This document shows, one piece after another, positions 53,445 through 61,615 of a DNA stretch of 64,000 nucleotides (within the stretch, counting starts at the first letter, position 1; each line of letters opens with the position of its first letter). Below the pieces are notes generated by a model, which ran no database searches, had not been told where the DNA came from, and saw nothing but the letters and a program-made list of their open reading frames with translations. Made by a program: the position numbers and the translations under genes. This DNA comes from JANSWP01 sp041941305 (GTDB taxonomy: Bacteria > Bacteroidota > Bacteroidia > Chitinophagales > Saprospiraceae): the NCBI GenBank assembly GCA_041941305.1, contig JBGTQJ010000047.1, positions 5,824 to 69,823 of the forward strand, in the 5' to 3' direction.

Positions 53445-54542
53445 TTATTTTTTGCTAACAAACATCTCTTTCAATTGCTCAAGAATTTGTCCACCTCCTG
53501 AAACGGAAATGCTATTGATCTTATCCGCAATTTTTTCAACATATTCCATTTCCTTCAACTTCCAAAGCATGGAATTGTCTTCCATCAATTTGGCAGTATT
53601 CAATAAGCTTCGAGTGGAAGCAGTCTCTTCCCGGCGCATAATGGTATTGGCTTGAGCTTTCTTTTCAGCAACCAAAACTTGATTCATGATTTCCTTGACA
53701 TCTCCTGGAAGGATAATATCCCGAATACCACAAGTAATGATTTCACATCCCATCGTTTTTACTTTTTCTGAAGCCAATTCAATTACAAAAGCTTTGATGC
53801 TTTCCTTTTTTGCAAGCAATTCATCCAAAGTCAAAGTACCTACATATTCTCGAATAGACATTTGCATTACAAGATAAAGTTGTTTTGCTACATCTTTTGT
53901 TTCGATCAATGCTTTTACAATATCATTGACTTTGTAATGCAATTGGAAATTAATTCGAATGGCAGCTTTGTCCTTTGTCAAAATTTCCTGCCCAGATACT
54001 TCCATTTGTTGAGCCCTCAAATCTGTTTTCAAAATAGATATGGTATGCTCATTTTTCCAGAAGTCATAACGGCCTGGTACCAATTTGCGGACAAAATTGC
54101 CATCGACCATTAACAACCCTTCTTCATATGATTCAACAAAATAAGTGCGGATATAGAATGAATTGCCACTGTTGACAAACTTCTTCTCTACCTTTTTGGG
54201 AACTTCCAATTCATTCAAATCATAAGTTTCAAAGGTGTAATTAACAACACCTTTCCAGAAGGCATAGCGACCAGGAACCAAAGTCCTGTAAAAATTGCCG
54301 TCTTTGAATACAAGGGTAATTTCATTGTCCTTTACGGTGACAATTTCCATAAGTGCATTCAGTTTCGAATTTTCCAAAAGGATATTCAAATCTACTGGAG
54401 GAATGAATTCTTTGGTTTCGTCGTAAACTTTAACAGTTTGATTCCAAATCCAATGGGTACCTCGTGTTAAAACTCCAACGAAGTTGTTTTTCTCGAAAAC
54501 CAATCCAACCTGGTGGGCATAAATTTTTACTCTCGTCAACAT
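53445..54542 (-). CDS. Slipin-family SPFH/band 7 protein
   Basis: A 365-residue protein from the ATG at 54542 (MLTRVKIYAHQVGLVF). It lacks an N-terminal transmembrane helix. Residues 1-150 contain repeated beta elements with paired motifs TLVPGRYAFWKG and KLVPGRYDFWKN. The band 7 domain follows (LRAQQMEVSGQEILTKDKAAIRINFQLHYKV ... MQMSIREYVGTLTLDELLAKKESI), then a coiled coil with Ala, Glu and Lys (NQVLVAEKKAQANTIMRREETASTRSLLNTAKLMEDN). From memory, this long slipin type often sits in RNA-repair or Ro60-linked neighbourhoods. The Y RNA lies about 420 bases upstream on the same strand, which fits. Confidence 0.88.
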   Translation of the reverse strand: MLTRVKIYAHQVGLVFEKNNFVGVLTRGTHWIWNQTVKVYDETKEFIPPVDLNILLENSKLNALMEIVTVKDNEITLVFKDGNFYRTLVPGRYAFWKGVVNYTFETYDLNELEVPKKVEKKFVNSGNSFYIRTYFVESYEEGLLMVDGNFVRKLVPGRYDFWKNEHTISILKTDLRAQQMEVSGQEILTKDKAAIRINFQLHYKVNDIVKALIETKDVAKQLYLVMQMSIREYVGTLTLDELLAKKESIKAFVIELASEKVKTMGCEIITCGIRDIILPGDVKEIMNQVLVAEKKAQANTIMRREETASTRSLLNTAKLMEDNSMLWKLKEMEYVEKIADKINSISVSGGGQILEQLKEMFVSKK

Positions 54543-54644
54543 TTCTTTACGTGTTTTTATTATTAAATAATATATGATTTTCAAAAAATCAGATTAGCAA
54601 TAGCTCCTCATCCAAAATCAACGGAGCAATCATTGAGTTGGGTT

Positions 54645-54854
54645 TTAGCCTGAAAGTTCCAGATTCTTCCATTCATTAGCTTCAGAAAATGGGATTTCCC
54701 GAAGTTTAAGAATTTTCAAAAAAGGAAATAACAAGTAATCCTCCAGCGGTATCCTGAAAGCTGCTGGTTTCAATCGGATTGCAATTTTTGATTTAACCCA
54801 TTGGCTTTCAAATTTTCGTTGAAAAACCCATCGGAGTTCTCCAAAGGAGATCAT
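54645..54854 (-). CDS. Uncertain 69-residue open frame between Y RNA and slipin
   Basis: An ATG-started frame (MISFGELRWVFQRKFESQW ... NEWKNLELSG). Composition is protein-like, with basic residues and an aromatic content that would suit a small soluble protein. There is no recognisable domain and no sequence support beyond position between the Y RNA and slipin on the same strand. It could equally be chance. Confidence 0.3.
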   Translation of the reverse strand: MISFGELRWVFQRKFESQWVKSKIAIRLKPAAFRIPLEDYLLFPFLKILKLREIPFSEANEWKNLELSG

Positions 54855-54939
54855 TAAAAATCAAAAAATGCCGAGTCACTTTTGCTAATCTGAAGGGTTG
54901 TTAAAATTAAGGAAGGTTGGAGCTTCCAAATTTTGCATA

Positions 54940-55055
54940 ACTAAACTGGTTTCAAAGACCAGGTCTGTTGTTCTAGCCAACTGAACTATCCCGAGCTGTT
55001 TCAGGAAGAGGAATCGAACCTCTGCATACAGATTAATGGTGATTTCGCCTTTTGT
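54940..55055 (-). ncRNA. yrlA: Y RNA of the YrlA type (tRNA-mimicking module)
   Basis: Read on the minus strand, a full set of tRNA parts appears in permuted order. Anticodon-stem 3' strand TCTGT (55032-55028), variable loop ATGC, T arm AGAGG-TTCGATT-CCTCT (55023-55007), acceptor 3' strand TCCTGAA (55006-55000). A linker ACAG follows (54999-54996). Then acceptor 5' strand CTCGGGA (54995-54989), TA, D arm GTTC-AGTTGGCTA-GAAC (54986-54970) and anticodon-stem 5' strand ACAGA (54968-54964). T, D and anticodon stems pair fully; the acceptor pairs 6 of 7. U8, A14, G15-C48, G18-G19 and TTC are all present. ACCA (55040-55037) pairs with TGGT (54961-54958) outside. This matches bacterial Y RNAs that bind Ro60. 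True ends are unknown. Confidence 0.75.
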
Positions 55056-55193
55056 AAAGATCAGCATATCGGGTATTATTAGACCGACACTATGGCGCTA
55101 TACAGAAACGCCTATCAGGTATCTTAAGCAAAAAACGCAACCCTCTTTTGTGCATGCGCACTATTACATTGTGTAAAAAGTTTTTTAATGCTT

Positions 55194-55218
55194 AGCTCGT
55201 CGCGCTGCGCGCGACTCG
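55194..55218 (-). repeat. GC-rich dispersed palindromic repeat, copy 2
   Basis: The 25 bases are the reverse complement of 17616-17640. The element is enclosed by an outer inverted repeat (GTGTAAAAAGTT before it, AACTTTTATACAC after), so the whole can form one long hairpin. It lies upstream of the Y RNA on its strand. Confidence 0.75.
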
Positions 55219-55591
55219 AAAGAACTTTTATACACTGTACTATATTTTCAAAATTGAATAAGTCACTTTTGTAATTACAGATTCATTAAATCAGAAATAG
55301 AAAAGGAAAGTTCCAGGAATGGATATTTTTTATAAAATTTAGAGAAAAGACTATAATATCCGATTTCCTCACCTAACCCACCGATCACTCTTGGCAATTA
55401 TCTTTTTGAGCACTTCAATATCCACATCTGCCAGGCTTTTAATATACGTACTTGATTTATTCCTGGCACCTCCTTTTCCCAAGGAGACTCCTTCGGAGAG
55501 GAGGCTGGGAGGTCTGTGATGGCGTGTTTTTACAGAACGGTTTGACCCTTCCCGGTAGGGTGGTTAGGTTGTTGTTCACAGCTTGAATTAA
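55219..55591. other. Gene-poor stretch with a gene remnant and C/G-rich hairpins
   Basis: About 370 bases with a C-terminal protein remnant at 55369-55473 and a GGAGACTCCTTCGGAGAGGAGG-like inverted cluster at 55480-55530 (read as CTCCTTT...GGAGAGGAGGC). No intact gene. Confidence 0.4.
55369..55473 (-). pseudogene. Remnant of a DUF1801-like protein C-terminus
   Basis: The minus frame ending at a TGA at 55371-55369 reads ARNKSSTYIKSLADVDIEVL then KKIIAKSDRWVR. The KSLxDVDxEVLKKIIxKS pattern is typical of the last helices of DUF1801 proteins such as the one at 6153. Upstream of it lies the C/G-rich hairpin cluster, with no further matching sequence, so the N-terminal part is gone. Confidence 0.4.
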
Positions 55592-56077
55592 TTAAACCAG
55601 CTTCATCATCCTTTCCAAAATATGAAAAACAGCAGGGCAGTATCTCGCATTCACGGCATGTAAATGCAGGTTTTTTGAAAATTCATGGCTATCAGTATGA
55701 GGATATTCGCGGCAGGCTTTTGGTCGGAATTCATAAATCATACAATGATTATTGTCCATTAAAAAAGGACAGGGGGAGGTGTTCATGACGGTATCTCCAT
55801 CTTCATCCTGAACCAAATATTGGGCTTTGAAAGCTGATTCTTTCATGCCCAAATGCCTGGCAATTCGAGCTGAATCCGTTTTGTTGACTATTGGTGGAAT
55901 TGAGGTACAACAATTTGCACAATACAAACAGTCCAATTCAGAAAAAACAGTCTCATGCAGTTCATCACCCAATTCATTTAAACTTTTGTTCTTTTCCCGT
56001 TTTAACTTTTGGATGAACTTTTTGTGTTTCTTTCTGGAGTTGGATCTACCTTGTTTCCATTCCTCAATTAATACCAT
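55592..56077 (-). CDS. YkgJ-family cysteine cluster protein (zinc/iron chelate-like)
   Basis: A 161-residue protein from the ATG at 56077 (MVLIEEWKQGRS). The YkgJ cluster is complete: CLYCANCCTSIPP, PCPFLMDNNHCMIYEFRPKACREYPH and a final Cys in NARYCPAVF. Eight cysteines in this order are proposed to bind a Zn or Fe-S centre. Function is unknown. The N-terminal basic region (SRKKHKKFIQKLKREKNK) is typical of Bacteroidota members. Confidence 0.88.
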   Translation of the reverse strand: MVLIEEWKQGRSNSRKKHKKFIQKLKREKNKSLNELGDELHETVFSELDCLYCANCCTSIPPIVNKTDSARIARHLGMKESAFKAQYLVQDEDGDTVMNTSPCPFLMDNNHCMIYEFRPKACREYPHTDSHEFSKNLHLHAVNARYCPAVFHILERMMKLV

Positions 56078-56197
56078 GAGTGCTTTTATTTTATTGCTCG
56101 GGTATGCGGGTTTTCGGGTTGTTGGAGTGTTTTTGCCTAATCGCAAAGCCACCCCGACAACCCGCAACCCGCAACTGACAATTTCCAGCAAGTCGAA

Positions 56198-58132
56198 TTA
56201 TTGAAGCAGTAATCTTTCTACAAATCGAACATTACCTGAAACATACTCTACAATAACAATACCCCTTGGAAGATGATCCACTTGGACATTTGAACCAGGT
56301 AAAGATTGCATGTCCCGGCTATCCAATAGCTTTCCATTTACATCATAAAAGCGCAATACGCCAGCATCTAAAAAGTCACCTTTAAAGTTAATCGAATTTT
56401 CAGTTGGATTTGGGAATAGGGTAAGTGTTTTAGATGGTTCCACTTCCGTTGTATTCGTCATGGTTACTAAAGAATCCACAACTACAAACTGATGCATCAT
56501 ACTGTTATCCTCATGCGTAAGGATATGGCAATGGTACATAAAGCCATGTGTAAAAAGACTGTCCATGTTATATGGACTCGGGAAGCTGTCAAAGCGTGCT
56601 ACGTAAGACATAATAGCCCCTTCTCGAATCAGTTGCACATCTTTCCATCCCATGAGTTCGTCAGGTAGATTTGGATAAGTGTAAATTGCTGAGGCATCTG
56701 TATATCCTCCTTTATCATCTGGAAAACCAAGCCTACCAATGTATTCAATCACTTGGAACTGTACCTTATGAATATGCCAAGGGTGAGCATGGGCAGTCGT
56801 ATTATTAATTTCCCATTTTTCCTTTGTATTCACCAGCACGGTGTCGTTGATGACATTCATCACCATTGGAGTGCCATCAATAGACCATTGACCTCCTGAA
56901 CCTCCCTGTCCTATCAAATTTTTGAATCTGGTTTTAAATATTGGACCGGGGGCAATATCATATGGCTTTAGTGTGGCAGGTAATGAAGTAATTGGATTAT
57001 TTGGCTGTATGGTATTATCAACAACAAAAGCCATCATCGCAGAACTATACCAGTCTTTTCCATAAAGTGCATCACTGGGTAGTTTATTATTAAAGTGGGT
57101 CAAATATATGGTATCACCATGGTTATATTGACCAAAATCAACCACAAACTCTCTACGGTCTCCAAGTGCCAATAAATTATTTCTAGTCGGACGTGGATAA
57201 TCCAGATACCCACCTCCTGTTGCTACCATATACATGGTTTCAAAATGTACGGAATCTTTATCTGTTGTATGACCATAAAGTAGTTTTTTGGTCAAACCGA
57301 TATTGAATATTTTAATGGTTGAACCATTCAACATCCGTAATCGTACCATTGATTGTGGCACATGCAACGTACCAGCAATTACTCCATTCACCATACCCCA
57401 CCTGCCAGGACCAGGTTTTTCGCCAGCTTTGATAGCAGTATTAAATTGTGTATTACCAGAGGTTTCGTATTCAAAATTTTTCGCCTGAATGTTAAGCGGA
57501 ATATCATTGACTCCATAATCGTGAGGCAATTGGGAATACAAAGGATCATTATTTGGATCTTCAACGTACATCATACCTGCCATGCCACGTGTCACCTGAT
57601 CGGTTGTAAAATCCATTAAGTGACTATGATACCATGCCGTTTGAACCTCATCAATAATCGGGAAAACCGAATGCCAAGTCTGCCCCACAGATATTCTTTG
57701 GTGAGGACCACCGTCGGCTTGTGCAGGTAAATTCAGTGCGTGCCAATGGACGGTAGTGGTCGTATCTGCTTTATTTGTAATGGGAAAATCAATCCAATTG
57801 TTAGTTCTGGGGACAATAAAAGTGGGGCCACTGTAAGTCATAGCTCCGGGCACATTTGTACTATCCGGGTTGTTATAGGCATAGGTCTGTACATGCCAAT
57901 CTAAGTCAAAAAAAAGCGTATCACCATTCTTCTGATTTATTACGGTGTCTATAGCCCTAGTAGGGTCAAAATTGTGTAAGGTATCAATAATATCCAGGCG
58001 CCAATCCGGCCCCCAAATCGCGTATGGAATGGGTACTTTGTTAGTAAACTTTTTTTGTGCCTTGGAATCCTGTGCCCAAAAACATATCAGGGCAAAGGAA
58101 AGAAGCGTCAAAAGAGTGAATTTTCTTTTCAT
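56198..58132 (-). CDS. Secreted multicopper oxidase with T9SS sorting domain
   Basis: A 644-residue protein. A signal peptide (to about residue 25) precedes three cupredoxin domains. All four copper-binding motifs are visible: HWHALNLP, WYHSHLMDF, HPWHIHKVQF and the C-terminal HCHILTHEDNSMMHQF with the type-1 Cys and an axial Met. It is therefore a laccase-like enzyme or copper/metal oxidase. The last 85 residues (LTLFPNPTENSINFKGDF ... GIVIVEYVSGNVRFVERLLLQ) are a T9SS type A domain, so it should be exported to the surface or medium. No copper transporter is adjacent. Confidence 0.95.
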   Translation of the reverse strand: MKRKFTLLTLLSFALICFWAQDSKAQKKFTNKVPIPYAIWGPDWRLDIIDTLHNFDPTRAIDTVINQKNGDTLFFDLDWHVQTYAYNNPDSTNVPGAMTYSGPTFIVPRTNNWIDFPITNKADTTTTVHWHALNLPAQADGGPHQRISVGQTWHSVFPIIDEVQTAWYHSHLMDFTTDQVTRGMAGMMYVEDPNNDPLYSQLPHDYGVNDIPLNIQAKNFEYETSGNTQFNTAIKAGEKPGPGRWGMVNGVIAGTLHVPQSMVRLRMLNGSTIKIFNIGLTKKLLYGHTTDKDSVHFETMYMVATGGGYLDYPRPTRNNLLALGDRREFVVDFGQYNHGDTIYLTHFNNKLPSDALYGKDWYSSAMMAFVVDNTIQPNNPITSLPATLKPYDIAPGPIFKTRFKNLIGQGGSGGQWSIDGTPMVMNVINDTVLVNTKEKWEINNTTAHAHPWHIHKVQFQVIEYIGRLGFPDDKGGYTDASAIYTYPNLPDELMGWKDVQLIREGAIMSYVARFDSFPSPYNMDSLFTHGFMYHCHILTHEDNSMMHQFVVVDSLVTMTNTTEVEPSKTLTLFPNPTENSINFKGDFLDAGVLRFYDVNGKLLDSRDMQSLPGSNVQVDHLPRGIVIVEYVSGNVRFVERLLLQ

Positions 58133-58476
58133 AATGAAAGGTTTTTTATGCGCCTAATCACAAATATCAGATGATGATTGTGGTAAGGTGCGATAGCTAA
58201 TTACTGATTATTTTTATGGATTATTTGTTGAAAATCAAGGATTTAACCTTCTTAGAAATGGTTTTCAAGTATAGTGTATTCATTTGTTTTAGAACCCCAA
58301 AAAATAACACCACTAACCTAGTTAAACTTTTATTTTACCGAGAGGATTAGGTGTAAAGAGCCACGGGAAGATGAGAATATTCTTTAAAGATTAAAATTTT
58401 AAGTTGAATCAAAAATAATAGAAAAGAATAATATGTCAAATGGTAAGCTTCAATTTTTTCCTAAATTTTGCTTTGC
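58133..58476. other. Intergenic, no gene seen
   Basis: AT-rich stretch upstream of the multicopper oxidase start and downstream of the amylase region. No repeat or RNA is recognisable before the hairpin element at 58477. Confidence 0.3.
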
Positions 58477-58609
58477 GCTCCTTGCAAGCTCCAGCTTGCC
58501 AGACGTAAAAAGTGAAAGGCTCCCGCCCTGTTGCATCAAAAGCATATCCAGCGCCCGGGCAGGAGCCCGCCACCCTGTTTCGTTTTGCAAGATGGAGCTT
58601 GCAACGAGC
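58477..58609. repeat. Nested inverted-repeat element (about 133 bp)
   Basis: Outer arms 58477-58498 and 58587-58609 are inverted copies built of TTGCAAGCTCCA and TGGAGCTTGCAA. Inner arms GGCTCCCGCCC (58518-58528) and GGGCAGGAGCC (58557-58567) pair as well. The GC-rich content contrasts with the AT-rich surroundings. It lacks terminal features of an IS and any ORF, so it may be a MITE or REP-like element. Confidence 0.7.
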
Positions 58610-58665
58610 TATTTTTTGTGTTTTTAAAAAGAAATATTTCTAAAATCGATTAAGGTGTCAATTTC

Positions 58666-61233
58666 CTACTTGACAACAAAAAACTGTTTAGTTCTACTTA
58701 GTCCATCAACAGTCACTTTGAGAAAATAGATCCCTTGAGGCAAATGCGCAGTTGAAAATTGGGCTTTTCCATTATTAAATTGCAAGGAAGTAAGGTTTTT
58801 CCCATTGGTATCAAAAATTGCAGCAAGACCATTTAGAGACTTTTCTAAGTTGATTTCAATTTGATCTGAAGTTGGATTTGGGAAAAAGGAAAAATGAAGC
58901 TTTTCCGAAAGATTGCTTACAGATAAAGGGTTTTCAGGAGATAAACGCAGAATCCAGGTTGCTCGATTTGCGAGTGTTTGACCTGCTGCTTGCCAATTGG
59001 AAATACCTCCGTTTGAGTCAATGGTTACAGTACCCATCGATTCATTTGTGTACAACTCAGTCACAAAATACTCACCTACTGGAAGGGAAGAGATTGGCAT
59101 GGAAAAAGAAAAGTTAGTTGTAGTTCCACCTAAGTTTGACAAAATGATAATGCCTTCCTCTTCAGCAATGCGTGCATAAGTCAGTATATTGGAATTAGTA
59201 TTGTTGACTTCCAAAAGATAACCCTGGCGCAAGGCTACTTGCTCGTTTCGGATATGAACTAATTTTTGATAATGTCGCAATAAGGAATTTGGATCATCCT
59301 GCATAGATCCCACATTATTGTTCGAAAAATTACTGCCCAGTCCATACCAGGGATTTCCATTTGTAAAGCCTGCATTGGTTCCATTGGTCCATTGCATTGG
59401 ACGGCGAATGTTTCTGTGATCTCCTGTTCCAATCATTCCCAACTCTTCCCCATAATAAATAAATGGAATACCTGGCATCGTTAAATATAAAGCTGCCGCC
59501 TGCTTCATCTTGGAGGTGTTTGTTCCAAACTGAGAAAAGATCCGATCAATATCGTGATTGGTCAAAAAGGTTGCGTATTGTAAAATTGGATAAGATTGTT
59601 GGAGGACGCCTAGCTGGATTTTAATTGGTCCAGCATTACCGCTATTGATTCCATTGATTACCGATCCTGCAAGATCAAATTCAAAACAAACGTCCAAACG
59701 ATCGTTTTGAACATATGGAATAACCGAAGCTGTATTTGACCATACTTCTCCAACTGCAAAAGTCTCCTGGTCAAATGATTTGTAGAGGTTATTGAAATCT
59801 TCCAGTAGAATGAAGTTTTCAGGTGTATTTTCCACAATATTGCCATCCTCATCCAAATATTTTATGGCATCCAATCGGAATCCATCTACGCCCTTTTCCA
59901 ACCAAAATTCAGCTATATTAAACATTTCTTCTTTAACAGGAGGGTGACTGTAATTCAAATCTGGCATACCATCCCAGAAGAGTCCATAGAAATAATTTCC
60001 TCCCTGAAAATGCCAGACGGGTTGTCCCCAGGGACCATTCCAACCGGGATTGTTATCTGACCAAACATACCAATCCCGAAAATCATTTTGATTGTTTGCT
60101 GATTGGGTAAACCAGGGGTGTTGTCTGGAAGTATGATTCATGACAAAGTCAATGATAACCTTGATGCCTCGTTCGTGAGCTGCTTCCAAAAGCGCTTCAA
60201 AATCTGCCATTGTTCCATAATCAGGCTCTGTTGCATAATAATTGGTTACATCATATCCGTGGTAACTAGGGGAAGCCATCATTGGCATCAACCAAATTCC
60301 AGTGATTCCAAGATCAGTATCCGTTTCCGGGTCACCATCGTTGAGATAATCCAATTTCTCAATGATGCCTTGAAAGTCGCCAATACCATCATTATCACTA
60401 TCGTAAAAACTTCGTACGAATATTTCATAAAAGACTGCATCATTCCACCAAAAAGTCTCAAAATCTGTGCTTAATCCAGGAGGACAAACATCACAAGTAT
60501 TGAAACAATAGGTGGGTATTTCATCTACACCTATGCCTACGCTTGCTGTTCGATACCAGGTACCAGTACCCCCATCAACCGTACAGTCTGTAGGTGGATT
60601 CTCGGCTTGATCTGTGGTATTACCATTGACAAATAAAAATTGATAGTCTCCGGGAAGCACGGTCAAAGTGACTTCATAAGTGCCGTCGCCATTTAAATCC
60701 GATAGTTCTACAGAGCCTGGATCCCAATTCGATGGAAAGCCGGCTGTTTCCTGAAAATCTCCCATCACGTGAACGCCATCTGAAGAAATGGTTTCATCCT
60801 TCATGTTAACCGACAAAACCAATTTGGGATTACAGGCATTGAATACAGAAGTTGGGATATTATAATCAGAATTGCCAATAGTGACCTGTCTGTTATTGGT
60901 ACCTCCAACGCTGCAATCTGAAGGTGGATTTTCATCTGTCCCCCATGCATTGCCGTTGATGAATTTGTATTCATAAGTCCCCGGAGGAATTTCCACTGAA
61001 ATATCATACACATTATCTCCATCGGCATCAGAAAGAATAGTTGACCCAGGATTCCAATCTGATCCAAAACCAGCTTCTGATTGAAAATTTCCGGCAACGT
61101 GGACACCGTTTGCCGAAACGATTTCATTACTCATATCCACACTAAAATTGACAGTTACATTTTGGGAGTGTAAAAAAGGAGCTGAAAAAAGAGTAAAACA
61201 AACAATTAAAGCCTTTGGAAATAATGCGCTCAT
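58666..61233 (-). CDS. Secreted alpha-amylase family (GH13) enzyme with two N-terminal carbohydrate-module repeats and T9SS tail
   Basis: An 855-residue protein from the ATG at 61233 (MSALFPKALIV). After the signal peptide come two tandem modules of about 105 residues (VNFSVDMSNEIVSANGVHVAGNFQ... and VLSVNMKDETISSDGVHVMGDFQ...), similar to AMPK/CBM48-like glycan-binding folds. The GH13 barrel starts FWWNDAVFYEIFVRSFYDSDNDGIGDFQG. Conserved sites are DFVMNHTS, GVDGFRLDAIKYL (nucleophile Asp), FAVGEVW (acid Glu) and LTNHDIDR (transition-state Asp). The end has a T9SS domain (FSFFPNPTSDQIEINLE ... TKQFFVVK). It should degrade starch-like glucans outside the cell. Confidence 0.94.
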   Translation of the reverse strand: MSALFPKALIVCFTLFSAPFLHSQNVTVNFSVDMSNEIVSANGVHVAGNFQSEAGFGSDWNPGSTILSDADGDNVYDISVEIPPGTYEYKFINGNAWGTDENPPSDCSVGGTNNRQVTIGNSDYNIPTSVFNACNPKLVLSVNMKDETISSDGVHVMGDFQETAGFPSNWDPGSVELSDLNGDGTYEVTLTVLPGDYQFLFVNGNTTDQAENPPTDCTVDGGTGTWYRTASVGIGVDEIPTYCFNTCDVCPPGLSTDFETFWWNDAVFYEIFVRSFYDSDNDGIGDFQGIIEKLDYLNDGDPETDTDLGITGIWLMPMMASPSYHGYDVTNYYATEPDYGTMADFEALLEAAHERGIKVIIDFVMNHTSRQHPWFTQSANNQNDFRDWYVWSDNNPGWNGPWGQPVWHFQGGNYFYGLFWDGMPDLNYSHPPVKEEMFNIAEFWLEKGVDGFRLDAIKYLDEDGNIVENTPENFILLEDFNNLYKSFDQETFAVGEVWSNTASVIPYVQNDRLDVCFEFDLAGSVINGINSGNAGPIKIQLGVLQQSYPILQYATFLTNHDIDRIFSQFGTNTSKMKQAAALYLTMPGIPFIYYGEELGMIGTGDHRNIRRPMQWTNGTNAGFTNGNPWYGLGSNFSNNNVGSMQDDPNSLLRHYQKLVHIRNEQVALRQGYLLEVNNTNSNILTYARIAEEEGIIILSNLGGTTTNFSFSMPISSLPVGEYFVTELYTNESMGTVTIDSNGGISNWQAAGQTLANRATWILRLSPENPLSVSNLSEKLHFSFFPNPTSDQIEINLEKSLNGLAAIFDTNGKNLTSLQFNNGKAQFSTAHLPQGIYFLKVTVDGLSRTKQFFVVK

Positions 61234-61615
61234 AATGCAATGATTTTTTGATAAAAATTGATTCGATGGCAAGGATTGGGTGATTTTGAGGTGAAGCGAA
61301 TGTAGGGAAATTGCTTTGCTAAACATTATTGCCAGGAAATACAAATAGTTTACAATGGTTTGTAATTTATTGATTATCAGAATTTTAATAATTTTTCCTC
61401 AAGAGGCTTAAGTCTAAATTATTGACCAAATCGGATTATCTCTTTATTGGAAATTGGATGAAATTATCATTAGACTACTTAACCGTTAGGTGGAATTGGG
61501 CATCTGGAATCGTATCATCGTTCACATCTTTTCCAGTTCCATAATTTAGTTGTTCAAGGGCATATTTGTTGAATTTATTACCTTTAATGACAAGTTATGA
61601 ACAAAATCCTACCTT
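61234..61615. other. Intergenic between divergent amylase and metacaspase genes
   Basis: About 380 bases with no gene, hairpin or repeat that I recognise. It presumably carries the two divergent promoters. Confidence 0.3.

Noticed and set aside
54885..55067. 60-residue open frame on the minus strand overlapping the Y RNA
   Set aside because: The tRNA-like stems and invariant tRNA positions explain the sequence better than a chance 60-codon frame, and no domain is visible.
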